64,000 nucleotides of DNA from Candidatus Woesearchaeota archaeon (GTDB lineage Archaea > Nanobdellota > Nanobdellia > Woesearchaeales > JAHWIC01), in NCBI GenBank assembly GCA_019322805.1, contig JAHWIC010000001.1, positions 124,001-188,000 of the forward strand. Direction: 5' to 3'. Of this stretch, positions 15,092 to 23,889 are shown in pieces. Positions within the stretch are counted from its first letter, which is position 1; every line of letters starts with the position of its first letter. A program made the translations under genes and the position numbers. The notes below the pieces were generated by a model, which ran no database searches, was not told where the DNA came from, and was given only the letters and a program-made list of their open reading frames with translations.

Positions 15092-16735
15092 TTATTTGCC
15101 GTAACAGTTTTTTCCTTCAAACTTCTTTCTATAAGCTTCCATCAAAGGAGTCATCTTTCTTTTTGGCGGCTTTATTTCTTTCAGCCTTTGTTTCATCTCT
15201 TTATCAGTAAGCCTTACATCAAGCTTCCTATTGGGAACATCTATATCAATTACATCACCATCTTTTATTGCTCCTATTGCACCGCCATTATAAGCTTCCA
15301 TCTCAACATGGCCAATACATGGTCCTGATGTTCCGCCTGAGAACCTGCCGTCAGTAATTAAAGCTACTTTCTCATAGCCAGCTCCTTTTATTGCATCTGT
15401 TGGCGTTAACATCTCTGGCATTCCTGGCGCTCCTGCAGGTCCCATGAAGTTCAGGACAATGACATCTCCTTCCTGTATTTTCTTTTGTTCTATTGCTTTT
15501 AACAAATCTGGTTCTGATGTAAATACCTTTGCAGGACCTGAATGAACCATCATTTCTTCCTGAACTGCTGTTTGTTTTATTACAGAGCTGTTTGCAATAT
15601 TTCCTTTCAAAACAGCAATTCCTCCTTGTTTAAAATAAGCATTATCCAAGGTTCTTATTACATCATCATCTAAAACTTTAGCTTCTTTTGCGATTTGCTT
15701 TGTTGATTTTCCAGTAACAGTTGGATTGTCATTAAGCATGTCTCTTATTCTATTCAAAACAGCTGGAATTCCTCCTGCTTTACCTAAATCAGCCATTTCA
15801 TGTTTTCCAGCTGGAATAATCTTGCAAATATTTGGTGTTTCTCTAGCTATTTTATCAAATGTTGAAACATCAATATCTATGCCAAGCTCGCGAGCAATTG
15901 CAGGGATATGCAAAACAGCATTTGTTGAGCCGCCCATTGTCATATCAACCCTTACAGCATTCTCAAATGCTCCTTTTGTCATGATCTTAGATGGCTTGAC
16001 ATCCTTCTTTGCAAGCTCAACAATTCTTTTGCCTGTTTCATAAGCTTGTTTTTTCTTTTTAGGATCTAAAGCAAGTGTAGCTGCACAACCTGAAAGAGAC
16101 ATTCCAAGGGTTTCTGTTACACATGCCATTGTGTTTGCTGTATACAATCCAACACAAGAACCTGCACCACAAACCATGCATTTTCTCATTTGTGCTTCTG
16201 CTTCTTTTTCTGTAATTTTTCCTGCTTTTACCTTGCCTGTTAATCCAAAACCCTGGATTGGATGGCCTTTTTCTCCTCCCCCAAGCTCTTTAGCTTTCAT
16301 TGGTCCGCCAGTTAGAATTATTGCAGGAATATCTAAACGTCCAGCAGCCATAAGCATGCCTGGAGTTATCTTATCGCAATTTGTAACACCAACCCAGCCA
16401 TCCATAGAATGTGATATAGCCATAATTTCAATATTATCAGCAATATGCTCTCTTGATGGTAAGCTTAAGCGCATCTCAACATACATCGCAATTCCATCAC
16501 AAACACCAGGCACACCCCATTCAAACGGAACTCCGCCAGCATCTCTAATGCCGCGCTTAACTTCTTTTGTTAATTCATTAAGATGTATGTGCCCCGGGAT
16601 GATGTCATTATAAGAATTAGCTACTCCAATGAATGGCTTGTTTGCATCTATATCTCCTGGCTTTACACCAGCTGATATAAGCAAAGCTCTATGAGGTAAA
16701 GTCTCAGCACCTTTTTTTAAAACTTCTGAACGCAT
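15092..16735 (-). CDS. ilvD: Dihydroxy-acid dehydratase
   Basis: Fe-S dehydratase that makes the 2-keto acids of Val, Leu and Ile. 547 residues. Cluster and Mg motifs are present: GVCDGIAM, GVTNCDKITPGMLMA, CMVCGAGSCVGLYTANTMACVTE. The C-terminal barrel shows DGRFSGGTSGPCIGHV. A TATA-like TATTTAAATATT lies at about 16760-16770, and AGGTGA precedes the ATG by 5 bases. Followed directly by the AEC permease. Confidence 0.97.
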   Translation of the reverse strand: MRSEVLKKGAETLPHRALLISAGVKPGDIDANKPFIGVANSYNDIIPGHIHLNELTKEVKRGIRDAGGVPFEWGVPGVCDGIAMYVEMRLSLPSREHIADNIEIMAISHSMDGWVGVTNCDKITPGMLMAAGRLDIPAIILTGGPMKAKELGGGEKGHPIQGFGLTGKVKAGKITEKEAEAQMRKCMVCGAGSCVGLYTANTMACVTETLGMSLSGCAATLALDPKKKKQAYETGKRIVELAKKDVKPSKIMTKGAFENAVRVDMTMGGSTNAVLHIPAIARELGIDIDVSTFDKIARETPNICKIIPAGKHEMADLGKAGGIPAVLNRIRDMLNDNPTVTGKSTKQIAKEAKVLDDDVIRTLDNAYFKQGGIAVLKGNIANSSVIKQTAVQEEMMVHSGPAKVFTSEPDLLKAIEQKKIQEGDVIVLNFMGPAGAPGMPEMLTPTDAIKGAGYEKVALITDGRFSGGTSGPCIGHVEMEAYNGGAIGAIKDGDVIDIDVPNRKLDVRLTDKEMKQRLKEIKPPKRKMTPLMEAYRKKFEGKNCYGK

Positions 16736-16783
16736 AATATCACCTAGAGAAACAGTATCCTAGAATATTTAAATAGGTTTGTG

Positions 16784-17410
16784 TTACCTAACAAAATTCT
16801 CTAACACCCCTATCCCTTCTATCCTGACTTCTACCTTATCCCCGTTTTTCATCGGGCCAATCCCAGCTGGAGTGCCTGTTGTCACGATGTCTCCTGGCTC
16901 TAAAGTCATTACTTCTGATATAAAAGAAATTAGTTTTTCAACCTTGAAGATAAAGTTATTTGTGTTTGAGCTTTGGACTATTTTATCATTCAGCAAACAT
17001 TCAATTTTAAGATTATGCGGATCAATATCTTTCACAATCTTCGGGCCAATTGGGCAGAATGTGTCAAATGATTTTGCTCTGGTCCATTGGCCATCTGATT
17101 TTTGCAAATCGCGAGCTGTAACATCATTTAAGCAGGTAAACCCTTCCAGATTCTTCATGACAAATCTTGGCTCTAGATTTTTTATTTCATTTTTTACAAC
17201 ACATGCAAGCTCTGCTTCATAATCAACTCTTTTTGACATCTTTGGAATCAGTATTGTATCTTTTGGACCAATTAATGAGGAAACAGGCTTCATGAATAAA
17301 AGGGGTTCTTTTGGAAAAGGCATCTTCATTTCTCGAGCATGGTCTTTGTAGTTTAGTCCGACAGCTACTATTTTTGTTGGTTTTTGTTTGAGAAAGCCGA
17401 TGTTGGGCAT
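16784..17410 (-). CDS. Fumarylacetoacetate hydrolase family enzyme
   Basis: 208 residues, a single FAH fold. VAVGLNYKDHAREM near the N-terminus, FMKPVSSLIGP, the metal-binding acidic cluster DYEAELACVV (about residues 63-72), NDVTARDLQ, and DIVTTGTPAGIGP are all family signatures. Members are acylpyruvate hydrolases, oxaloacetate decarboxylases or related enzymes acting on 2-keto acids. It has its own promoter region, divergent from the next gene. A keto-acid housekeeping role next to ilvD would fit but is inferred. Confidence 0.88.
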   Translation of the reverse strand: MPNIGFLKQKPTKIVAVGLNYKDHAREMKMPFPKEPLLFMKPVSSLIGPKDTILIPKMSKRVDYEAELACVVKNEIKNLEPRFVMKNLEGFTCLNDVTARDLQKSDGQWTRAKSFDTFCPIGPKIVKDIDPHNLKIECLLNDKIVQSSNTNNFIFKVEKLISFISEVMTLEPGDIVTTGTPAGIGPMKNGDKVEVRIEGIGVLENFVR

Positions 17411-17498
17411 ATAGATTTAGGTTTGATTACTACTATTTATATCTTTTTTTACAACTATAAAGGAAAGATTTATATAATTTATATAATTTTTTTATTAT

Positions 17499-18662
17499 AT
17501 GCATAGGGCGGAAAGTTTAAGGGAGTTCTTATTTGAAGATTTTATAAGATTGTTTGCTGAATCAAAAGGCGTAGTTCTTGATAGCAGAGGAGTTATAATT
17601 GACCCTGGAACAGATAGAAGATATGCAGGAATTGAGGAAAGTATCATAGGATTAGTAAAGAGTGTGAAAAGGAGCAGAAAGTTCTTTGGTATTGCTACAG
17701 CTGGAAATTCTGCAGAATTGAGGGGTCCCTTGGAGTTAATAGTAAAAGATGCTGATTTTTCAAAATCTGAGGAGGTTCAAGAGGAGCCTTTTAGGGTCAG
17801 AAGGTATCCTGGAGTAAAGAGTGATGGCTTGGATTTTAGGGGAGTTTATGCAGGTGTTTTTGCTTTTTTCAATGGAGTTTACCATGAAATAGACTTGGTC
17901 CACCAGGATTCAGTCAGGAAATCTGCTGAATTGGGGAAGCATATCATGGGTAGCACTGTACTTGTAAGGGCCATCAAAGAAGGGTATAAAACTCCTTACA
18001 CACCAGGGTTCTTGGTATTCACCTTACCTGATGAAGGGTATGCGCAACAAGTTGAAGAAGCGCTCTTAAGGGTTCTGGAATTCTATGGGATGCGTAAGGA
18101 TTTCATAGTAAGAAGAAAACAGCGTAAAGTCTACACTGAACCAGTAACAATGGATGATGGAGAAACTGAGGTTAATAAGTATAATGTAATTGTAGAAGGG
18201 AGTAAGCGTGCTTCAGAATTTGCAGAAAATGATTATTCTATAGATGGAATAACATATGTTACTGACGATCCTGATCATCCTAGCGAAAGGGGCATGGAAA
18301 GGAGATCTAATCTAATCTTTCATGTTGACGGAGAACTTGGTCATGATGCACATTTCCACGAAAGCATGCCGCCAATAGTGGCTGTTGGTAGCAGTAAAGA
18401 TGCTTTCTCTAAAATAAGAGATGGTCTGACTATGACTATTCGTCCTGAAATTGCAGAACGACTTTATGACTGGTGGAACAGAAGAGAGCAGGAAAAAGTA
18501 ATGACTGGGATGCCTGCAGAAGAGGCATTAAAGATGATGGGTTTATTTGACAGCAGCGGCATTTCACTCAGAGATCATGTTTCCCCAAAAATACTTTGTT
18601 CTTACGCTAACCTTGTTGCTGGAAATGGAGCAGAACTAGGAGTGCAATCAAGGGCACAATAA
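17499..18662 (+). CDS. Unknown 387-residue protein
   Basis: I do not recognise this family. It is soluble with no signal peptide or membrane segment. A notable stretch is the charged repeat-like region around residues 85-110 (RVRRYPGVKSDGLDFRG). A C-terminal segment at about 255-290 carries several His/Asp/Glu residues (FHVDGELGHDAHFHES) that could bind metal. A strong TATA-like region (GATTTATATAATTTATATAA, 17466-17485) is immediately upstream, predicting a leaderless mRNA. It is inserted on the opposite strand among ilv genes. Confidence 0.8.
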   Translation: MHRAESLREFLFEDFIRLFAESKGVVLDSRGVIIDPGTDRRYAGIEESIIGLVKSVKRSRKFFGIATAGNSAELRGPLELIVKDADFSKSEEVQEEPFRVRRYPGVKSDGLDFRGVYAGVFAFFNGVYHEIDLVHQDSVRKSAELGKHIMGSTVLVRAIKEGYKTPYTPGFLVFTLPDEGYAQQVEEALLRVLEFYGMRKDFIVRRKQRKVYTEPVTMDDGETEVNKYNVIVEGSKRASEFAENDYSIDGITYVTDDPDHPSERGMERRSNLIFHVDGELGHDAHFHESMPPIVAVGSSKDAFSKIRDGLTMTIRPEIAERLYDWWNRREQEKVMTGMPAEEALKMMGLFDSSGISLRDHVSPKILCSYANLVAGNGAELGVQSRAQ

Positions 18663-18680
18663 AAAAGAATAAAATAGAAA

Positions 18681-19682
18681 TTATTTCTTCTCAAACATTG
18701 CTCTTATCTTTCTACCAACAATCTCTATTGGATGGTTTCCAAGCTCTTCTCTTTTCTTGAGCAAGTTAGGTCTGCCTGCTTTGCTTTCTTCAAGCCAGAC
18801 TTTAGCGAATGTTCCATCCTCTATCTTCTTCAGAGATTCTTTCATCTTTTCCTTTACTTCGGGACCAATTATCTTAGGGCCATTATAATACTCGCCAAAC
18901 TCTGCTGTGTTTGAGATAACTGCATTCATCTTTTGGATTCCACCTTCAAAGATTAAGTCAACAATAAGCTTCAGCTCGTGCAGGCACTCAAAGTATGCCA
19001 TTTCTGGCGGATAGCCTGCTTCTGTAAGTACCTCAAAGCCGTATTTGACTAAATCGACTGTTCCACCGCAAAGAACATTTTGCTCACCAAACAAATCTTC
19101 ATAAGTTTCCTGCTCAAAAGTGCATTCCAGAACACCAGCTTTTGTAAAATGCATTGCTTTTGCCATTGCTAAAGCAATATCGCGGGCTTTTCCAGATGCG
19201 TCTTTTCCAACAGCAACTAATCCAGGAACACCAAAGCCTGCTTTGTAAACTTTCAATTCTTCTGTTGCAGGTGCTTTTGGAGCTACCATTATAACATCAA
19301 CACCTTCTGGAGGAATAATCTGTTTATAGACAATATTAAAGCCATGGCTGCATGAAAGTGCTTTGCCAGGTTTCATTTTAGACTCAATCTGTCCCTTGTA
19401 AACAGGGCCGTGGAATTCATCTGGCAATAGCATATGGATAACATCTGCTTTTTCAGCTGCTTCACCGATTGTCATAACCTCAAAACCATCATCTTTTGCT
19501 TTTGTCCAGCTTGGATTTGGTTTTCCTCCAAGTTCTTCAGTCTCTCCAACTATAACATTAACACCAGAAAGCTTCATCATCTGTGCTTGTGCACTTCCCT
19601 GGCTGCCGTAGCCTATAACAGCGACTGTTTTACCATCAAGTGCAGACATATCTGCATCTTTATCATGTAGGATATTTACCAT
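18681..19682 (-). CDS. ilvC: Ketol-acid reductoisomerase
   Basis: Isomerises and reduces acetolactate and acetohydroxybutyrate. 333 residues, class I size. GYGSQGSAQAQMMKLSG is the Rossmann motif. The KARI domain shows MVAPKAPATEE, the GEQNVLCGG metal region, and CLHELKLIVDLIFEGG. The cofactor loop reads VIVGETEELGGKPNPSW, with acidic residues where NADPH-type enzymes usually carry Arg or Ser. It has its own promoter and a structured leader that hides its ribosome-binding site. Confidence 0.96.
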   Translation of the reverse strand: MVNILHDKDADMSALDGKTVAVIGYGSQGSAQAQMMKLSGVNVIVGETEELGGKPNPSWTKAKDDGFEVMTIGEAAEKADVIHMLLPDEFHGPVYKGQIESKMKPGKALSCSHGFNIVYKQIIPPEGVDVIMVAPKAPATEELKVYKAGFGVPGLVAVGKDASGKARDIALAMAKAMHFTKAGVLECTFEQETYEDLFGEQNVLCGGTVDLVKYGFEVLTEAGYPPEMAYFECLHELKLIVDLIFEGGIQKMNAVISNTAEFGEYYNGPKIIGPEVKEKMKESLKKIEDGTFAKVWLEESKAGRPNLLKKREELGNHPIEIVGRKIRAMFEKK

Positions 19683-19775
19683 TTTATTACCTCCAAATTT
19701 ATTTGGAGGCCAGGAAAACTTGTTTTCCGCTGCCCCCTATTTTTTATTTTGTTAATTAAAGAGTATTTATAAGCC
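19683..19775 (-). promoter_or_regulatory. ilvC promoter and SD-sequestering leader
   Basis: The minus strand reads CTTATAAATACTC at 19761-19773 (TATA), placing the transcription start near 19740 and a leader of about 57 bases. The leader holds GGAAAAC-TT-GTTTTCC (19713-19728) and then CCTCCAAATTTATTTGGAGG (19690-19709). The 3' arm of the second hairpin is the GGAGG ribosome-binding site, 7 bases before the ATG. The site is completely paired, so translation should depend on opening this stem. Confidence 0.65.
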
Positions 19776-19776
19776 T

Positions 19777-20067
19777 TTAGGACATGAGTTCTAAAGCGTC
19801 TTGACCAATCATGCCCTCGCTTACTCCAATTTCCTTTGCCTTATTGCTTACTTTAACCACTTTTGCTTTTAGCATATCGTCGAATGTTTTAACTCCAGTA
19901 ACAACTGCCATTACATCATCAAACTTATTTGCGACATTGATATCAAAATAACCGCAACCTAGTAATCCATTCTTTGTTTTTATCAACAATATATTGACAT
20001 TGCCAGTAAAAACATTGACTCCTTCTGCTTCTGTATCATTAATCTTTATCTTTTTTGTTGTTATCAT
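19777..20067 (-). CDS. DUF1805 (YunC-like) small protein
   Basis: 96 residues. TKNGLLGCGYFDINVANKFDDVMAVVTGVKTFDDML is the conserved core of DUF1805, a small alpha/beta protein of unknown function widespread in archaea and Bacillus (YunC). It overlaps the RAM gene by 4 bases and precedes ilvC, so it is likely cotranscribed with the RAM protein. No catalytic role can be assigned. Confidence 0.75.
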   Translation of the reverse strand: MITTKKIKINDTEAEGVNVFTGNVNILLIKTKNGLLGCGYFDINVANKFDDVMAVVTGVKTFDDMLKAKVVKVSNKAKEIGVSEGMIGQDALELMS

Positions 20068-20303
20068 TTGATGTATTCAGCAACTATCATTGTTGATGAG
20101 TTTTCTATGCCTTCTATGGATCTTATTTTTTCTGTTAATATTCTGTCTAAATCTTCCAGTTTCTGCAAATCCAGCCTTGAGATGATGTCCCAGTCACCAT
20201 AAAGCTCATTCACTTCCGCAACTTCTTTGATCAATTCTAAACTGGTTACTATACTTCTTTCTGAACCAGCCTTTACCTTTAACAAAACGTATGCTTTTAC
20301 CAT
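20064..20303 (-). CDS. Stand-alone Lrp/AsnC ligand-binding (RAM) domain protein
   Basis: 79 residues: AYVLLKVKAGSERSIVTSLELIKEVAEVNELYGDWDIISRLD and IRSIEGIENSSTMIVAEYI match the alpha-beta RAM (ACT-like) domain of Lrp/AsnC regulators, but no helix-turn-helix is attached. Such proteins oligomerise and bind amino acids. It sits between leu and ilv genes, just downstream of repeat element copy B. It may sense a branched-chain amino acid and partner with a DNA-binding protein, which is inferred. GGTGAT lies 3 bases before the ATG. Confidence 0.85.
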   Translation of the reverse strand: MVKAYVLLKVKAGSERSIVTSLELIKEVAEVNELYGDWDIISRLDLQKLEDLDRILTEKIRSIEGIENSSTMIVAEYIK

Positions 20304-20320
20304 TTTATCACCAACTTAAT

Positions 20321-20645
20321 ATATCACTAGGTTAAATTTCATCGAGCACAATTAGTTGTGCACTTGATTCTTTTTATCAACATTAAATCATCATTTAAAA
20401 ACAATTAATAAATCTGAAAATTCCTTGCACAACCAGGATAAAGGTTATAGTAAGCGAAATTATATAATCAATAGTTTCGCTTACTAAATAGTAAACGCAA
20501 TCTTTCATAAAATAGTTGCGTTTACTAAATTTTCATCTGCTTTCTTTCCTTTAAGTCATGGTATAAAGGAACTATGGATGATGATTTTTGCTTTAAAGTA
20601 AGGAATAAAGCAAAAATCAGATTTATTATTTTTCTATTGATTCTT
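20321..20645. repeat. Long regulatory repeat, copy B (leuB-RAM gap)
   Basis: Gene-free stretch aligned with 5154-5574. It contains TATCACTAGGT (20322-), hairpin GCACAATTAGTTGTGC (20346-20361), the nearly identical core (20440-20552) with two inverted repeats at 20449-20485 and 20490-20526, and the outer TGATTTTTGC/GCAAAAATCA hairpin (20582-20619). It lacks the 57-base insertion and GC-richer end of copy A. Position relative to genes is the same: the core lies about 150-200 bases upstream of a start codon on the minus strand. A TATA-like TTATATAA sits in loop 1 (20460-20467). Confidence 0.85.
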
Positions 20646-20654
20646 TTAATTGAT

Positions 20655-21782
20655 TTATTTCCTTATTTTAGCTACAACAGCATCTCCCATATCTGAGGTT
20701 GAGGCTTTACCACCTAAGTCTTTTGTTTTGACTTTCCCTTGTTTCAAAACCTTTTCTATAGCATCAACTATTTGTTTTGCTGCTTTTGGCTGTCCAATTT
20801 CATCAAGCATCATTGCTCCTGCCCATATTGTTGCTAAAGGATTTGCAACATTCATTCCTTTATATTTAGGAGCAGAGCCATGAATAGGCTCAAACATTGA
20901 AATTCCACCCGGATTTATATTTCCACCAGGTGCTAAGCCTAGGCCGCCCTGTATCATTGCGCCTAAATCAGTTATAATATCACCAAACATGTTTGGTGTT
21001 ACAACAACCTGATACCATTCCGGGTTTTTAACAAACCACATTGTGATCGCATCTACAAAATTGAATTCATGCTGTATTCTTGGATATTGTTTCGAGACCT
21101 TTTCAACTATCTCTCTCCAGAAATTATAGACATCTGACAAAACATTTGCTTTGTCAACAGCTGTTACCTTGTTTTTCTTCTTTTTCTTTGCAAGCTCAAA
21201 AGCATATTTTATAACTCGCTCAGAGCCTTTTTTAGACAAAACTCCTATTTGATAAGCTATCTCAGAGCCTTCTGATTCAATATCTAAGCCAAACTTAATC
21301 TTGTATAAGCTCCTTAATACCTCAAGCTCTTGCTTGTTTTTTCCTGGCTTCACTTTATTGCCTATCCCAACATAGAAATCCTCAGTATTTTCTCTAACAA
21401 CATCAAAGTTAATATCCGCTGGACCTTTATCTTTCAATGGACACCAAACCCCTTCAAGTAACTTAATTGGCCTTAGGTTTACAAACTGATCAAAATAGAA
21501 TCTTGTTTTCAATAAAATGCCTTTTTCTAAAACTCCGGGCTTGCATCGCGGGTCTCCTAAAGCACCCAAGTAGATTGCCTTGCAGGTGTTTTTTATTTCT
21601 TTAAGAGTATCCTCACTAATTAATTCCTTTGTCTTAAGATATTTTTCAGCTCCATTATCATATTCTATCCAGTCAATCTCAAAATTATTTAGTTCTGAAA
21701 CTGCATCAATTACTTTAACTCCTTCTCTAACTATTTCAGGACCAATACCATCTCCAGGTATTTTTGCTATTTTGTATTTCAT
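20655..21782 (-). CDS. leuB: 3-Isopropylmalate dehydrogenase
   Basis: NAD-dependent oxidative decarboxylase of leucine synthesis. 375 residues. [10 protein letters not shown] at the N-terminus, [23 protein letters not shown], and the metal-binding [24 protein letters not shown] with PIHGSAPKY are present. The [10 protein letters not shown] loop resembles tartrate dehydrogenase-like members, so sequence alone leaves some doubt. The tight operon with leuC and leuD (4-base overlap) supports LeuB. Confidence 0.9.
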   Translation of the reverse strand: MKYKIAKIPGDGIGPEIVREGVKVIDAVSELNNFEIDWIEYDNGAEKYLKTKELISEDTLKEIKNTCKAIYLGALGDPRCKPGVLEKGILLKTRFYFDQFVNLRPIKLLEGVWCPLKDKGPADINFDVVRENTEDFYVGIGNKVKPGKNKQELEVLRSLYKIKFGLDIESEGSEIAYQIGVLSKKGSERVIKYAFELAKKKKKNKVTAVDKANVLSDVYNFWREIVEKVSKQYPRIQHEFNFVDAITMWFVKNPEWYQVVVTPNMFGDIITDLGAMIQGGLGLAPGGNINPGGISMFEPIHGSAPKYKGMNVANPLATIWAGAMMLDEIGQPKAAKQIVDAIEKVLKQGKVKTKDLGGKASTSDMGDAVVAKIRK

Positions 21783-22258
21783 TTCTTGATATAGTTAAGT
21801 AAGCCCCCTTCTTTTATTATATCTAAAGCAAATTTAGGAAAAGGCGTGAATTTAAATTCTTTTTTGTTTGTTAAGTTTTTTATTGTTCCTTTTTGTACAT
21901 CAATCTCTAAATTATCTCCGTTTTTAACATTCTTTGCAATATCCTTACATTCAATAGCCAAAAAACCATTATTAATCGAATTTCTAAAAAATATCCTAGC
22001 AAAACTATTAGCAATTACTGCTTTTACCCCTGCTCCTCTTAGAGCCCAGACTGCGTGCTCTCTGCTTGAACCACAGCCAAAGTTCTCTCCAGCTACAATA
22101 AAGTCTCCTTTCTTTACTTTTTTAATGAAACCAGCATCTAAATCTTCCATTGCGTGCTTTGCTAATTCAGCTTCTTTATCTGTAGTAAGATATCTAGCCG
22201 GAATTATTTCATCTGTGTTTATGTGACTCCTCTTGTAAACATGCGCTTCTCCTCTCAT
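21779..22258 (-). CDS. leuD: 3-Isopropylmalate dehydratase small subunit
   Basis: Swivelling domain that completes the active site with LeuC. 159 residues. [15 protein letters not shown] and [47 protein letters not shown] are the conserved core. It overlaps leuC at its start and leuB at its end, each by 4 bases, giving translational coupling. Confidence 0.96.
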   Translation of the reverse strand: MRGEAHVYKRSHINTDEIIPARYLTTDKEAELAKHAMEDLDAGFIKKVKKGDFIVAGENFGCGSSREHAVWALRGAGVKAVIANSFARIFFRNSINNGFLAIECKDIAKNVKNGDNLEIDVQKGTIKNLTNKKEFKFTPFPKFALDIIKEGGLLNYIKK

Positions 22259-23520
22259 TTTACATACTTCCTTGGATCAGCTATCTTTCCTTCTATCGCT
22301 GAAGCAGCGACTGTTGCAGGGCTTGCTAAGTAAACAAAGCTTTTTGGATGACCCATTCTTCCTACAAAGTTCCTATTTGTTGATGAAATGCATCTTTCTC
22401 CTTCTGCTAATACACCCATATGACCACCCAAGCAAGCACCACATGTTGGTGTTGATACAGTTGCTCCAAAATCCATGAATATATCCAATAAACCTTCTTT
22501 ATTTGCTTGTTTCCAGATTTCTGTTGTTGCAGGAACAACTATCATTCTTGTTCCTTTAGCAATTTTCCTGCCTTTTACAATCGAGGCAGCTATGCGTAAG
22601 TCTTCAATTCTTCCATTGGTGCAGCTTCCAAGCCATGCTTGGTCTATTTTGATGTTTTTTATCTTTGAAATTGGCTTTCCATTTGATGGTAAGTGCGGTA
22701 AAGCAACAATTGGCTCAAATTTAGAAGCATCATACTTTTTTACTGCAATATATTTTGCATCTTTATCTGATTTTATTATCTTAAATTTCTTTTTAGTCCT
22801 TTTTCTAACATAATCTACGACTTTTTTGTCTGCCTCTATCACTCCTGATTTTCCGCCAGCTTCAATCGCCATATTTGTTATTGTCATCCTTGCCTCTACT
22901 GACAATGAATCAATTGTTGAACCTGTAAATTCCATTGCCTTGTACAAAGCTCCATCTACTCCAATATCAGATATTATTTTCAAGATTATGTCCTTTGAAT
23001 AAACTCCTTTTGGAAGCCTTCCATTTATCACAAACTTAATTGATTCTGGAACCTTGAACCAAAGCTTTCCTGTTGCTAAAGCTGCAGCTAAATCCGTGCT
23101 TCCAACACCTGTTGAGAAAGCTCCAAAAGCTCCATAGGTGCATGTATGAGAGTCAGCGCCAATAATTAACTCTCCAGGCAGGATATGTCCTTGTTCTGGC
23201 AATAAAGCATGACATACGCCATGCCTTCCAACTTCATAATAATTATTAATATTGCAGGCCTTAACCCATTCTCTCAATCTTTTTGCAAGTTCTGCTGATT
23301 TAATGTCTTTATTAGGAACAAAATGATCCGGAGTTACAACTACCTTGTTTGGGTCAAATACCTTCTTTATGCCACGCTTATACAACATCTCAATTGCAGG
23401 CGGTGTGGTAATGTCGTGACACATGATTATATCTATATCTGCATTAATCAATTCTCCTGGCTTTACAGATTTTTTACCTGCATGTTTTGCAAGTATTTTT
23501 TCAGTTATTGTTTGTGCCAT
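22255..23520 (-). CDS. leuC: 3-Isopropylmalate dehydratase large subunit
   Basis: Aconitase-family [4Fe-4S] enzyme that isomerises isopropylmalate. 421 residues, archaeal LeuC/HacA size. Motifs: [65 protein letters not shown] (cluster Cys), [34 protein letters not shown] (two cluster Cys). GAGGT precedes the ATG by 9 bases. A structured 105-base gap separates it from the cupin gene. Confidence 0.96.
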   Translation of the reverse strand: MAQTITEKILAKHAGKKSVKPGELINADIDIIMCHDITTPPAIEMLYKRGIKKVFDPNKVVVTPDHFVPNKDIKSAELAKRLREWVKACNINNYYEVGRHGVCHALLPEQGHILPGELIIGADSHTCTYGAFGAFSTGVGSTDLAAALATGKLWFKVPESIKFVINGRLPKGVYSKDIILKIISDIGVDGALYKAMEFTGSTIDSLSVEARMTITNMAIEAGGKSGVIEADKKVVDYVRKRTKKKFKIIKSDKDAKYIAVKKYDASKFEPIVALPHLPSNGKPISKIKNIKIDQAWLGSCTNGRIEDLRIAASIVKGRKIAKGTRMIVVPATTEIWKQANKEGLLDIFMDFGATVSTPTCGACLGGHMGVLAEGERCISSTNRNFVGRMGHPKSFVYLASPATVAASAIEGKIADPRKYVK

Positions 23521-23604
23521 CTTATGTTTACCTCAGTTCTTAACTATGAACATTAATGTCGGGGTGGGCCAATCACCCAGTTGTGTAGTATTGGGGAGGT
23601 CCAA

Positions 23605-23627
23605 AATGATTTGCGAAGCAAATCATT
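23605..23627. promoter_or_regulatory. GCGAAGC-tipped hairpin after the cupin gene
   Basis: Inverted repeat AATGATTT-GCGAAGC-AAATCATT, overlapping the last bases of the cupin coding sequence. A second, weaker hairpin (GGGTG/CACCC) lies at about 23559-23575. Together they fill the gap before leuC and may stabilise or partly terminate the upstream mRNA. Confidence 0.5.
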
Positions 23628-23889
23628 ATCCTAAATTGTAATGCTTTCTTACAGCTTTCTTAATATTCCATTTACATTTCATTCCTTGCGGGAAAACAAC
23701 CCAGTCACCAGCACCAAAATGGAATTTTTCTCCTTCTTCATTAGTTACTTCAACATCTCCTTCAAGTATCAGACATGTTTCTTTGTCAGAGTATTCCCAT
23801 GGAAATTCTGAAGCTTCTTTTTCCCAAATCGGCCATGAGCCTGCTTTTGACTTTTCTTCATCAGTTGGTTTTCTTATTTCAATTTCCAT
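23626..23889 (-). CDS. Small cupin protein (Cupin_3/DUF861-like)
   Basis: 87 residues, one cupin barrel. GSWPIWEKEASEFPWEYSDKETCLILEGDVEV and FHFGAGDWVVFPQGMKCKWNI match the two cupin motifs of the DUF861 group, although the usual motif 1 histidines are absent. Members are often sugar or ureidoglycine-binding domains of unclear role. It overlaps ilvN by 11 bases, so it is embedded in the leu/ilv operon. Its role there is unknown. Confidence 0.75.
   Translation of the reverse strand: MEIEIRKPTDEEKSKAGSWPIWEKEASEFPWEYSDKETCLILEGDVEVTNEEGEKFHFGAGDWVVFPQGMKCKWNIKKAVRKHYNLG

Noticed and set aside
20655..21782. Tartrate dehydrogenase as the product
   Set aside because: [10 protein letters not shown] resembles that family, but overlap with leuD and the leuA-leuC context make 3-isopropylmalate dehydrogenase far more likely.
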